From Torymus aiolomorphi (taxonomy: Eukaryota > Arthropoda > Insecta > Hymenoptera > Torymidae): DNA of 64,000 bases. Shown piece after piece: positions 1 to 10,736 of the stretch. The translations under genes and the position numbers were made by a program. Position 1 is the stretch's first letter; the number at the start of each line of letters is the position of its first letter. Under the pieces are notes generated by a model. That model was not told where the DNA came from, made no database searches, and saw only the letters and a list, made by a program, of their open reading frames with translations. Location: NCBI GenBank assembly GCA_036365515.1, contig CM070876.1:119338810-119402809 (forward strand). The letters are read 5' to 3'.

Positions 1-852
1 TTACTAGAACTGTCAGTATAATAAAGATGCATTAGCACCGTATCAGTTGTAAAGCTATACGAAATGCCAATGCTCTTTCATATTACCACCCGTGTCATAA
101 GTATATAAGACTAAGCTACATTTAATGATGCTTGCTATTCTCTTATTAAACAATTAATTGCACTTTGGTTTCTTATTCTATGGTACATTGTATCAACAAA
201 AAAAGGATTGAATCTTAGTTGATTTGGTACAAGACAATATAAAGCATTTATAATTACTGCCAATTCACACATATTTATAAAATAAGTTTACATATATTAA
301 AGTATATTTACATGTTTGTGTCTTGGATTGTAACAAGTCATTCTGATTTATTTTAAATTTAATATTTATGATTTGCAGTACTTTATACATAAAAGTACAA
401 TTTATGGTTGCATAACTTACAGTGAAAGAGGAAACTCATTTAGCAGTAAATTTAAAATAATATAATACTTATTACATGGATTTTTTCCTAATTCAAAGGT
501 ATGTGATAATAATTAAGTAGCGCTTGTTCATTTCAGTTGCAAACCATAATACAGAACGAAACTGAAAAGGACAGTTTGGATAAGATTCTCAGTCGTCGCC
601 CATGTCAACGTGCTAATGTAGTGTGTATGTGCGTGGTGGGGACCTGTGGTACGCAAACCCTATTCCGCAGTCATCGCCGATGCCTATCAAGGCAGGTACT
701 ATTGAGTACTCGAAGGATCGCTCGATGCTGGCCTCGTTTGTTTTTGATATCGCGGGTCGGCGTCGAGTGGCGCGAGCCGGAGACTCGTTAAACATCGTTT
801 CGTCTTTCTCTTTTCTGCTGTTTTTTATCTTCGAAAAAATTGTAAGTGTCGT
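1..852. other. No supported gene; AT-rich flank with one weak exon-like stretch
   Basis: Positions 1-530 are AT-rich with no long reading frame. At 535-841 the base composition becomes more balanced. A pyrimidine-AG precedes 535 and a GTAAGT begins at 842, as at exon borders, but no frame is open across the whole interval. One frame runs 537-791 and another from about 620 to the GTAAGT. Neither translation resembles a family I know. It could be an old exon or chance. Confidence 0.3.
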
Positions 853-856
853 ACCT

Positions 857-2281
857 TGTCACGGCCTGTCGTACCGACGTCGGTAATCAATCGGCAATAA
901 ATAAGTTCGTGGTAACGAACGTTAGATGGCGTCTCGATGCAGTATTGGAGCTGTATTGAGAGTATGACGAAGGGGCCGGCGGAGACGTGACCGGCATCCA
1001 TCTGGTGGTTATCGTTCGGACACAGACGCGCGCGATAGTGAGTTCGCGATGATATCGCGTTTTCCGCGATAATTGTGATGTGTTTGATAGTTGTAACCTC
1101 AGGAGTGCATACGTGATGCATCCTGATGCCACTATCGTGATTCGCGAAATGTGTTATACCGTACTTTCGACGGAAACACGAGAAGAGCTCAGAGATAGTG
1201 CGACAGGCTAGAACTATCTGTCTTACTCCCGAACCAGCAACATCCTAGTGCAGTAAGCATGTTCGCCTGGCACGAAAGCAGCAGAGAGTATCACGAGAGG
1301 CGATACAATGAAGCCAGCCTAGCAGCGAGGGTGCTTGCGAGAAACCTAGGCCACATCATATGAATCTAACCTACAATAGCGGTAAGCGTGCACGTATCAA
1401 CCGCCTCGCGAGTAAGTACGCGTAACCGTTTGTCCAGGCTCGTCGCCACCTGGACAGCGGCCCCGAATAGGCGTTCTTGTGCGAAGAGAGAGCGAGCGTA
1501 GAGAGAGCACAGGCTCGGGTCATCAACCTTAGAAGGTCACCGACAATGATTTAGCTTGTCGGCAGTTTGTAACCGGCAAGTGCGCATAAGAAGTGCGAAG
1601 ACGACATGCGTTAGTAGCCTGTTCTCTCTCAGGCTAGGTTAAGTGTGTGTGTGTGTCGCGACACGCGAGCGCGACCGCTCTCTCACTCGCGTAGACGATG
1701 AGTACGCTATGTATATCACTGTATACGCGAGGCTTATGTTACCGCGCGTACACAGTGTATATTACCGCGAGTGTGACTTCAGCCCTCGAGACAGCTGACG
1801 TCTGAGATAACGTGCTGGCGCACCGTTAGGTAGGGAAATTAACCTATTTCAATGCGACACTTCCACTGTCTAAACTATTAATTATTCATTCAACTCATTT
1901 AACCTTTTATTTAATAAACCATAGTCTTTTATTATTAACTTTAACTGCTCGAGTTGTTATTTCGCGACCTTAGTCATTCCCCGTTCCCCGCCGCCTCCGC
2001 GGTCGTTACGTAAGGGAATACGTATCGTTTCATCTGAGCTGCCGGCACACGAACCAGTGAACGAGAGGAGAGTTCGAGTCACTGGTGAGAAACAAAGCGC
2101 AAGTCTTCGACTTGCGTGTTGCACGGTAAGTAACCAGATTAGGTGAACATTGCACGACGTTGTAGCGTCCGTTGCCTAATATGGCTATTACATCTCCGGG
2201 GGTTGAACCGAGAGATATGGATTTGAACCGCTAAGGTACGCAGGTGAAACGTGCCTTAGCCTGAAAATCCACCCCGTGACA
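857..2281. mobile_element. Solo LTR with 4-bp target-site duplication
   Basis: The segment begins TGTCACGG and ends CCGTGACA, a perfect 8-bp inverted terminus of the TG...CA type. ACCT occurs directly before it (853-856) and directly after it (2282-2285), which is the 4-bp target duplication expected of Gypsy-group LTR elements. An AATAAA near 1911 could be the R-region polyadenylation signal. No gag or pol adjoins, so this reads as a solo LTR left by LTR-LTR recombination. At about 1.4 kb it is long for an insect LTR. Orientation is not certain; the AATAAA favours plus. It is unrelated by eye to the LTRs at 6.2 kb and 43-49 kb. Confidence 0.72.
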
Positions 2282-2668
2282 ACCTATATGTAAATACAAT
2301 ACCAGTATAAATAATGTTTTCTCTACAAATGTTACATTAAACTATTATTTTTATAAACAGTGTTGCATTGTTAAATAATTTATTCTAATTAATAATTAAC
2401 TTATATAAGTTTGTAATTAATAACTTTAAATGTGAGAAAAACTCAAATTTTCATAGCAAAATGTAAAAACCATATTTTCTTGAGATAATATCAACATGAT
2501 TTTTAGGTGCTAATCATGTGATATCAGGGGACGTTCTGGCATGATGTTCAGCTGAAATCATGAAATTTTCAGTATAAACTATAATTTTTGAAAGTAATTC
2601 GTTCTTATCATTAAAAATAATTTTTATGCATATTTTTGGTGTATATTTTTTTTTTATAAAAATTTTCA

Positions 2669-2785
2669 GACTAATCGCGCGATTTATCGCGCAAGTAATC
2701 ACGCGATTTATCGCGTCATGATTTGCTCGATAACATGACGCAATTACTTGCTCGAGTACCTACGCGATTGCTCGCGCGATTAGTC
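2669..2785. repeat. 117-bp nested hairpin rich in CGCGAT/ATCGCG
   Basis: The outer arms 2669-2682 and 2772-2785 are perfect 14-bp reverse complements (GACTAATCGCGCGA). Inside, GCAAGTAAT (2691-2699) pairs with ATTACTTGC (2743-2751) and CGTCATG pairs with CATGACG. The block also contains several tandem ATTTATCGCG/ATTGCTCGCG motifs. It sits about 90 bp upstream of the Mutator-like transposase and may be part of that element's terminus, but no matching copy is visible downstream. Confidence 0.6.
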
Positions 2786-2876
2786 GCGTAATTTTTTTCA
2801 GTAGGGATCTGTTTTCGCTTCGATTTTGACCGAGCAGCAGCAGTTTTGGCTCCGAGTGCGTGCGTAATTTTTCATT

Positions 2877-4291
2877 ATGGACAAAAAAGGGGCAAATTCA
2901 CTGCAACCCGTCCGAGTAGACAGGGTATAAAGCCGAAGTTTCACGGCAATCGATTTAGCGACGAGCAAGGAAGTCAGTCTACACGTATATCAGCTGAAAA
3001 ATTAAAAACCGGAAGATACGACTTTCGATGTACCCGTCGATCAAGTGTCTGATTACAGCATAATGAGTTTTTTTCTTGTTTTTTCAACGATTTCACAATA
3101 TATTAAGTGCAAAGATTGTAACGGAGAAATTTATTTTACTAAATACGGACAGCGAGGATTAAGTTTCAAAGTGTGTTTGAACTGTGTATGCGGAGAAAAA
3201 TACATTGACTCGTGTCCGATCATTGGAACTGCTTATGAAGTGAATCGTCGCTAGTGTTGTTATGCGTTTACTTGGAATTGGCATTCACAGCATAAAAATT
3301 TCTTGTAACCTCGTGGAATGTCGATCGCTTAGTGTCGCGCAAAGCTGTTGCCGAAGAAAAATTGAAAAATTTAAAAAAAGAGGAACCAGAGGATATTTTA
3401 ACGGTTTCGGGTGATGGCTCTTGGGCAAAAAGAGGCTTTTCTTCTCTGGTAGGAATTGTTTCTCTAATTTTTAAACACACTAGTAAAATCGCTGACGTTG
3501 CAATAAGATCAAGCTACTGCAAGGCATGTGACAGATGGAAAGGAAAAGAATACCCGATTGACTTTATAGCTTGGAATGAAAAACATAAAAAGAACTGTAG
3601 TGCAAATCACGAAGGTAGTGCTGGAAAGATGGAAGTTGATGGTGTTGTTGAAATATTTTCTGTGAAGTATGGTTACTACATTGGCGACGGAGATTCAAAA
3701 ACATTCAAAATGCTACTCAATGTCTTCCCGTACGGTAAGGATTTTATTGTAAAAAAATTAGAGTGCATTTTACATGTCGCAAAAAGAATTTTCAAGCGTG
3801 CTAATGAGGCGAGAAAAGCTCTTATACAAAAAAGAAAAGCCGAAAAGCAAGCTGAAAAAAAACTGCAGCAAAGAAAGTTGTCGCCAAACAGAAAGTTGTT
3901 ATAAAAAAAGTTCCTGCAGTTAAAACTCAACAGCTGACTATAAAACTCATGAAAGAATTGTGGAATAATTACAGATTAGCTGTTCGAAGGAATAAAGATT
4001 CGATAGAAAACATGCGAAATGAAATTTGTATAGGATATTATCATGAAATTTCCATTGATGCTAATCCACAGTATTCGTACTATTCGGTCATGAGTGTGAT
4101 GGGCGTTAAAATTGGCCCGATCTCCGTCAATCGCCAGTGGCCGCGATGACAAGCGTGTGCGCTCAGCTAACCCCCGCAGCTCTGAATGTTCGAAAGAGGC
4201 CAGGACAAACCGAAAATTAGCTAGAGTGGAAGAATGCGAACATTTTGAAGAAGCAGAAGGTATTTTGTATTGTGCAGGCATCGCTGATTAA
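2877..4291 (+). pseudogene. Mutator-like (MULE) transposase, broken
   Basis: This is a relic of the Mutator-like transposase family found in many arthropods. A first short frame opens at ATG 2877, stops early and shifts frame. A CxxC zinc-binding pattern (CKDC...CLNCVC) lies at 3105-3210. The catalytic-region signature (TVSGDGSWAKRGFSS, then YCKACDRWKGKE, GSAGKMEVDG and YIGDGDSKTF) lies at 3400-3700 in a clean 190-codon stretch, followed by a Lys-rich tail and a further homologous block at 3949-4080. The end ILYCAGIAD plus stop at 4289-4291 looks like the natural C-terminus. There are frameshifts near 2930 and 3040, an internal deletion around 3255-3330, and sequence lost after 4080. The GDGDS motif holds family acidic residues, but the protein as a whole cannot be made. 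Confidence 0.75.
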
Positions 4292-4943
4292 GTTTAGGTA
4301 AGACTTTTTATGATTTTTCATTAAAAAAACTTTAAACGCGTTTTTCTAAAAACTTTTTTTCAGTCGGCGGCGGTGATTTCTCCGGAACCACTGAACCGAT
4401 CCTTATGAAATTTGAACCTTATATTCTACACACTTATAGCTATCGCCGTTTCTATAACTGTTTCAAAATTTTTATTTTTACTATTTTTTTGTGGCCAAAA
4501 ACCGTGAAAAAAATCTCGTTTTTTTTTTTAACGTCCGTCATTTTGTTATTTATTGTTAAATATTAATAATTGTAGAATGCGTCACAGCCACAATCATACT
4601 GAATCAAAAAATTTTTGTTTTTTTGTTTCAGATAGGCCGTTAGCGAGTTATCAACGCCACCAGCAGCTCACCTAGTTTTTGAAGAGTTGCGTTTGCCCGT
4701 CATTTTTGGATATCAAAAGTGCTAAGAAAAAAAAATTTTTTTTTTTCATGTTTTTGTCTGTTTTTATTAAGCTTAATAAATGTTATATCAATAACTATAT
4801 TTTTTTAATTTTTTAATTTTACGGCTGGATCAGTTGAGCCGCAATTGAAACCAATTAATGCTTGATTTATTTTAAAAAATGTAAAAAATATAAGGATTGA
4901 GAAATACATATTGTCTGTTTCTTGTAAAGAGAAATTATTTTAA
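4292..4943. other. Non-coding, homopolymer-rich
   Basis: T-rich and A-rich runs with no reading frame. It may be the 3' untranslated part of the Mutator-like element. No terminal repeat could be paired. Confidence 0.4.
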
Positions 4944-6182
4944 TTATTTTTGCATTCTAACAATTCTCAATTTGTTTGCATGTACTGTTTTTGCTTTTCC
5001 CTTGTAATCTATAATAATGCTATTATTTCCGTTGACCTTTAAAATGTCAAAGCTGCTTTGATAGTGATCTTTTTCAAGTTTTCCTGGTCTTGGTTCTTTT
5101 ATTAGCCACACTTTGTCTCCTTTTTTAAAATATATTGGATTTATAGATCTGTCACAGTAATCTTTGGATCTTTGTTTATAAATAATTAGATTTTCTCTTG
5201 CTATAGAAGTAATTTCTCTCATATTTTGTACTAACTTTTCGAGATATCCATTAAAAGTGGGTAATATTTCTGATTTTTTTATTGGCTCGCTAGATGAAGT
5301 TCTAGCAGGATAAACAAAAACAAGTTTATGTGGTGTAAAATGGCGGATATGTGTACTTATATTATAATTAAACTGTACAAAATCTAAAAGTTCATCCCAT
5401 TCGAGTTTTTTTGTCGAAAAGTTTTTTAAATACTCGCATAATGGGTGATGGGCTTTTTCTAATGAACCATTTGATTTAGGTGAGAAAGCGGTAGTTTCGA
5501 TTTTCTCAAATTTGAATCTTTTTGCTATTTGTTTCATTGTTATACTTGTAAAATTTGTTCCTCTATCTGTTTTTTTATAAACGCGTCCGAAACTGATTCT
5601 GCCGTTTGATCTTTCAAACATGTCAGAACTATGAATTTCGAAAGTTGATCTTGGGTAGATAAAATGTATTTATTACTATTTTTTGTGATATTAAATGTCC
5701 CTACTATATCCATAGCTATTTTATCACACGTTTTTCCCGGCGTGTCTGTAATAATCATCGGTTATTTAGTTTTTTTTTCCTTTTTAATTTATTTCGTTGT
5801 CAATCTTCGCAATTTTTAATTCTGTTTTGAATATTTGATTTTAAATTTTCCCAAAAATATTTTTCCTTAAGTCTATTTACACCTAAGTTCCGTAAGTCCT
5901 TTCCTTAAGTTCTATTTACACCTGAATGTCCTATAGTTGAGGAGTGGTACATATTAAAAATTCTATCTCTGTCTTCAATTTTTACATATTCAATATTATT
6001 TAAACATATTATTACTTTTATATTTGTATCATTAAATGTTTCTCTTAATATTTGCTCTATCTTTGAACAAAATATATTTAAAATTTGGATATCTTTAGAA
6101 ATACTATAATTACATATATTTTTACTAACTGTCCTAAATTTTCCTTTATTAATTGATATGACACAGATATATCTATGTATAA
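4944..6182 (-). pseudogene. Gypsy-type retrotransposon integrase, fragmentary
   Basis: Read on the minus strand this is the 3' part of a Gypsy pol. About 5905-5990 holds the zinc-binding HHCC region (YHSSTIGHSG). About 5540-5758 holds the start of the catalytic core (AMDIVGTF, first Asp). 4944-5621 holds the rest of the core (DRGTNFTS, then SPKSNGSLEKAH with the Glu) and a C-terminal domain with YFKKGDKVWL. A frameshift separates the core pieces and sequence is missing between 5760 and 5905. No LTR is attached on the low-coordinate side. On the other side it ends abruptly at 6183, where the BEL/Pao LTR begins, so that insertion probably truncated it. Confidence 0.8.
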
Positions 6183-6686
6183 TGTTACGAGTGAGGACTC
6201 TCCACAGACGAGTTCGGTAGCGCATAAGTGCAATTCAGCCCACTTCGCACGGTGCATCGTAACGTGCCCAAAAGCAACGTCAGCTCGTAAAAAATCACGG
6301 CAACCACGTGCGACTAAGTCCCCTTCTAGGTCTATAATTAAGGAGGCGGAAGAATACATCGGTGGACTATAAAAGCCAGGGAACGGAGCCCCGCAGCAGC
6401 AGAAAGAGGCGAAAAAAGACAGAGACCGACCACGTCGATAGACAACCTCCAGAAGACGACCAGGAACTGACTAGCCACCCACGAGTCCACGAGGCCACGC
6501 AACGAGACAACCGCGTCGCTAAAACTTATCCGGATAGAACACTTACCTCTCTCTCACACGTGTACCAGTTATTATAATAAATATCATTTATACCTGTAAT
6601 CAACCGGCGTTCATCGTAATTATTTGTCTCTAGGCGCGTAACCTAGAGCCAATCGGGAAACCAAAGAACCCCCTTCACACGTTACA
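6183..6686 (+). mobile_element. BEL/Pao LTR (5' LTR of the adjacent element)
   Basis: The segment starts TGTTAC and ends GTTACA. It contains a promoter-like TATAAAAG at 6368 and an AATAAA near 6574 about 200 bp further on, the usual order of U3, R and U5. Immediately after it comes TTTTTGGTACTAGG, in the position of a primer-binding site. Gag and pol of BEL/Pao type follow in the same orientation. No second copy exists in the window because the 3' half of the element is missing. Confidence 0.65.
6368..6375 (+). promoter_or_regulatory. TATA box of the BEL/Pao LTR
   Basis: TATAAAAG sits about 185 bp into the LTR, upstream of a GC-rich stretch and of the AATAAA near 6574. That arrangement is expected for an RNA polymerase II retrotransposon promoter. 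Confidence 0.5.
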
Positions 6687-6787
6687 TTTTTGGTACTAGG
6701 TGGGGGGTTCTCGTCGCGAAATTTTCCGTAGATTATAGATTTCAGACGCATAAGTTCAATTACGACAAGGGAACCAGGAAGGAAGGA

Positions 6788-6835
6788 TGTACCTCAAAAT
6801 CATTGCACTTCTGATTTTCGGTCTGGAAGGGTAAG
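6788..6835 (+). other. Short signal-peptide-like ORF at a splice-donor-like site
   Basis: ATG at 6788 opens a 15-codon frame (MYLKIIALLIFGLEG). Its stop codon lies inside GGGTAAGTA, an excellent splice-donor match at about 6831. The peptide has a Lys followed by a hydrophobic run, as in a secretion signal. If the donor is used, the frame could be spliced to a downstream exon, as in env-carrying retrotransposons. No downstream envelope gene is visible, so this is an inference. Confidence 0.25.
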
Positions 6836-7084
6836 TACTTTCATATTCTGATAATTCTTGTCGTCCGTGGGGAAATCGCGTAGCTGGCATGGTTACCTGT
6901 AATCCGTAATATTGTCGTCACGTCAACAAAAATTTTACATTATAAATCATAATAATTGTCACAACATTTCTGAACGAAGCATACAAAATATATACGCGTA
7001 CATAATAATTTAAAAAAAGAAAAACGAAATTCAGTGCTATCTATTTAAAAGAACTCTCTTCCAAAACTCCACTTTTCCTCTTCA

Positions 7085-7203
7085 GGTGCCTGCTTAATTA
7101 GCGGTGCTTCCCGAGATCTGCTTAACTAGTGATCACTCTTACTCTTATCCTGGTGCCTGCTTAACTAGTGGTGCTTCCCGCGATCTGCTTAACTAGCGAT
7201 CAA
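7085..7203 (+). repeat. Direct tandem duplication of about 51 bp, 67-bp period
   Basis: GGTGCCTGCTTAA at 7085 and again at 7152 start two closely matching 51-bp copies. Each copy holds two internal CTGCTTAA motifs, so the motif occurs four times. It lies in the BEL/Pao leader before gag. Confidence 0.6.
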
Positions 7204-7357
7204 TATTTCTCTTTCCCACCTCGCCCTAAAAACTTATATCATATAGAACGCCTCGCCAAATTGCCTGAACGACACACCCGTACGCTCAACTCCAAATTAT
7301 TAGCATTACTTGTATTTCTTTAGGGGATAATATAAATGCTATATTAGATCAAATCGC

Positions 7358-8460
7358 ATGAGCCGCGAAACCGCGAAAAGAGCGGGAAAAGGGCATACAT
7401 TCCGGCAGTTACTCGTACAACGAGCGTTTTTAAAAGAACAATTGGAAAGCATTAATCGATTGTTAGGTAATTACGAGAAATCCTTACCGCATTTACATCG
7501 TATCGAGCCGTGAAGTTAGCGATTTCAAAAACCCTGCGGAAATCTCTTCATTTATCGATTTAAGCGAAAAATTTGACGAATTAATACAGTTCGCGGAAAA
7601 TTATCTCGAAATCAACGCCCGGAAACCCAAATCGTAGCCATGAATCGAAAACTGTTTAATTTTGGAAAAGAGAAGACAAGCTTCGCGAACAATCTAAGCG
7701 CGCCGGGTCATGGACTCCAGCTCTAAGATGAGGCAAAAGGTCTCGATTCCTTATTGGCAATGAATGACGAATATTTGGAAACGCTCAAAAGGCAGCGGTA
7801 CGAGAATTTAACCATATGGTAAAAGCAACTATTGATTACCAAAATCTCTTAGTTTCCTAGAAATGGCACAGTATTGCCCTTATGAAAGCGTGGTATGGTG
7901 CGCTTTGAACACTGTAGGTAGAGCCATTGATAGGGGGAATGAAGTTTATGCCGCCGATGAATTAGAAATAGCTGAGTCAAGAAAAGCTCGACTAGTAGAG
8001 CTTTTGCAAGCGTGCCTCAGTAGAGGAAATAGCTGTGCGAGCACCGTCGTGGGTAACCAGGCTGAAGATCACTACTGAAGGCTTCAAGAAAACCCCGAGG
8101 TCCAATTAACAAACGGTATGCTCCCCGCCAACGAAGAGAACCAAGTCGACCAAAGAGGCCGCCAAGAAAATATGAGGCAAGCACTTAGGTTAAACAGGAA
8201 AGATCCAGATCAAGACTCCTCGACGACTACCTGGCGTCGAGGATACGGGACAACCCTTTGGGAGGACAGAAATATCGCAGCGAAGCCCTAAAAATGTCTG
8301 CGCCCTGGAAGCGCGAGCAACACGACACTGAACAAGGCCCGATTCATCGCAGCTGAGGATGGAACAATATCACCGACGCCCTACGTGGACGGGGCGTCGT
8401 CAAACTCTCCAGGCTTTAATTGTGGCAACCTAGTCGTTTCTAACGACATACTAACTGCTT
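7358..8460 (+). pseudogene. BEL/Pao gag remnant
   Basis: ATG 7358 opens an N-terminal piece (MSRETAKRAGKGHTFRQLL, then a QRAFLKEQLESI helix) like the start of BEL-group Gag. It stops near 7512. Further coding-like pieces follow in shifting frames to about 8460, including an open stretch at 7863-8078. No intact zinc knuckle could be placed. The position between the leader and the protease/RT region supports the assignment more than the sequence does. Confidence 0.5.
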
Positions 8461-8509
8461 CAGGAGAAGCCTCTCTAAATACTGGTGTACAAAATGTTTA
8501 GGTGTACTT

Positions 8510-10736
8510 TTGACTACCGCTAGGGTCAACGCAACCGGTTCAAACGGAACCAAAATTCAAGTGCGCCCGTTCAGTGATCCTAGTTCTCAAATCTCTCTTA
8601 TTACACAAGCATTGTGTAACCAATTAGTGTTAAAGTATAGAACCAGTCATACTTATATTCAAGGTATAGGAGAAAAGACAGCTGCCGTGTCTTCTAAGGT
8701 AGCTTGTCTTTCTATACAACCTCATTTCAATTCGACTTACTCGTTGGAAGTCGATACCGTTGTTTTGCCAAAATTATCTTCTTATAAACCTCCCGTTGTA
8801 GGTGGTATTTCTAATTTCGAATACTTAAGAGGGTTGCAGTTAGCAGACCCCACGTATTTCGATCCGTCACGCATCGATATTCTTCTCGGTGCTAGCTTCT
8901 ATGCGCAAATCGTTGAAAGCCAAATAGTTAAGGGTCAAAGTCTTCAGCCGATAGCACTAAGTTCTAAACTGGGCTGGCTGCTAACAGGTAATCTCTCCTC
9001 GTCACCCCTAGAAAGCGGGCCAGATTTATTATCCCTTCATTGCTCAAACGAATGTGATAATGTAGCCAAACTTTTGGAGCTCGTACAAGATTTTTGGAGG
9101 GCGGAGAAAATAACAGTCGTAAAAAATTTTACTCGCCTGACGAACAAGCGTGCGAGGAGTTTTATAAAAAAAAAAAAAAAACACTCGACAAGATGAATCA
9201 GCTCGATATATAGTAAGTCTTCCATGGAAAAATCTAGAAAATCTGAGCTCTGCTCATCTCGAAAACTCTCATTCGGCCGCATTACTTGTATTTAATCGTC
9301 TCGAAGCAAACTTCGCTGAGGACGAAAAATTGAAAATAGTTTATACAGGTTTCATAAAAGATTACATTGACTTATGTCATTTGTCCCTCTCTTCGAATTT
9401 AAATTCAATATCTAACTCCCAAACCTACTTACCATATCATGCTGTGGTATAATGGTTCTAGTAAGACTCAGTCTGGAATTTCGGTCAATGATCTGCTACA
9501 CGTTGGACCTAATCTTCTTCAAAATCCCATCGCTTTGATATGTGCTTGGCGTAGGTATATGATCGTTCTTTCAGCTGACTTGGAGAAAATGTTTAAGCAG
9601 ATTGGTGTCGAACAATCTGATCAACTTTATCAATCTGTTTTGTGGCGTTTTAGCAAGAGTGAACCTATTCAAACTTATCGTCCTACTACAGTGACGTATG
9701 GTTTGGCATGGTCACCATTTCTAGCCATACGCTCACTGTTGAAGTTAACCGAAGATTACGGTGAAACTTATCCAATCACATCTGAAGCTGTTCGATCAGA
9801 AATGTATTCTGATAATACTCTCTGGTATACATTCATTATAAGAAGCTTTGCAGAAACAAGAGGAGTTAATTGAAGTCTTTAAACGAGGTCACCTCAATCT
9901 TCGAAAGTGGACCTCAAGTAATGCTGAAGTACTCTCTTGTTTAGCCTCGAATATGTTAGTTGCCGATTCAATTGCGTTATTTGCCTCAGAAACATCTGTA
10001 TCATTTTTAAGTATAGATTGGCACCCTAATAACGATTATTTTAGCTTTCGCATCGAAAATGCTCCTATTAAATTGCCATTGACAAAACGTTCAATTCTAT
10101 CTAGGATAGCTCGCATCTTCGATCCTATGGGATGGTTGGCTTTTGTTGTAATTACTGATAAGATCATCATTCAATCGTTGTGGCTTCTCAAACTCAACTG
10201 GGATTATGAACTTCCTCTCGATGTTTCTCATCGTTGTCAAACCTGGCTGCAAGATCTTCCTTCGATCAGCCTCATCAAGATTCGTCACTGGAGTCGATTC
10301 ACACCTCAGTGCGAATTTATTGAATTTTACGGATTTGCAGATGCATCTGAATTCGCATATGGTGCAGTTATTTATCTGCCCATGATTCAAAATCAGAACG
10401 TTCTAGTAACGGTTCAAGTGGCCAAAACACGAGTGGCTCCGCTGAAGACGCTAAGCATTCCTCGCTTAGAGCTTCACGCTGCGTTGCTACTTGCTCGACT
10501 GACTCAAGCTCTCGTCGAATCTTTCCCATTAAAAGTGGAAAGTATTCATCTCTGACTCTGCAATGTGCTCTTCTGGCTAAGAGACCACCCCGCTAGATGG
10601 GGCGTTTTTGTAGCTAACAGGTGCTCAGAATTTCACACTCTGCTACCTCATGCATATTGGCATCATATGCGTTCCAGGGATAATCCTACCGATGTCATAT
10701 CTAGAGGTATTGAGCCTGTTGAGGTGTGGAATATTT
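8510..10736 (+). pseudogene. BEL/Pao pol (protease, reverse transcriptase, RNase H), broken
   Basis: Order seen: an aspartic-protease-like domain of the DUF1758 type at 8510-9000 (VRPFSDPSSQ where an Asp-x-Gly would be expected, then DILLGAS and SKLGWLLTG); an RT region at 9439-9860 (SSKTQSGISVNDLLHVGP, SADLEKMFKQIGV, TVTYGLAWSPF); and a connection/RNase H-like region at 9848-10555 (RIFDPMGWLAF, FYGFADASEFAYGA, SIPRLELHAALL), continuing past a stop to RDNPTDVISRG near 10700. The RT active site reads MYSDNTL, so the YxDD second Asp is Asn. There are frameshifts near 9180, 9435 and 9850 and stops near 9450 and 10554. The element is cut at about 10736; integrase and 3' LTR are absent. Confidence 0.85.

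Noticed and set aside
820..1132. Overlapping minus-strand frames of 81 and 98 codons
   Set aside because: They span the left boundary of the solo LTR and resemble nothing known; chance frames in GC-rich LTR sequence.
7085..7203. Possible CRISPR-like repeat array
   Set aside because: Only two 51-bp copies in a eukaryotic retrotransposon leader; no spacers.
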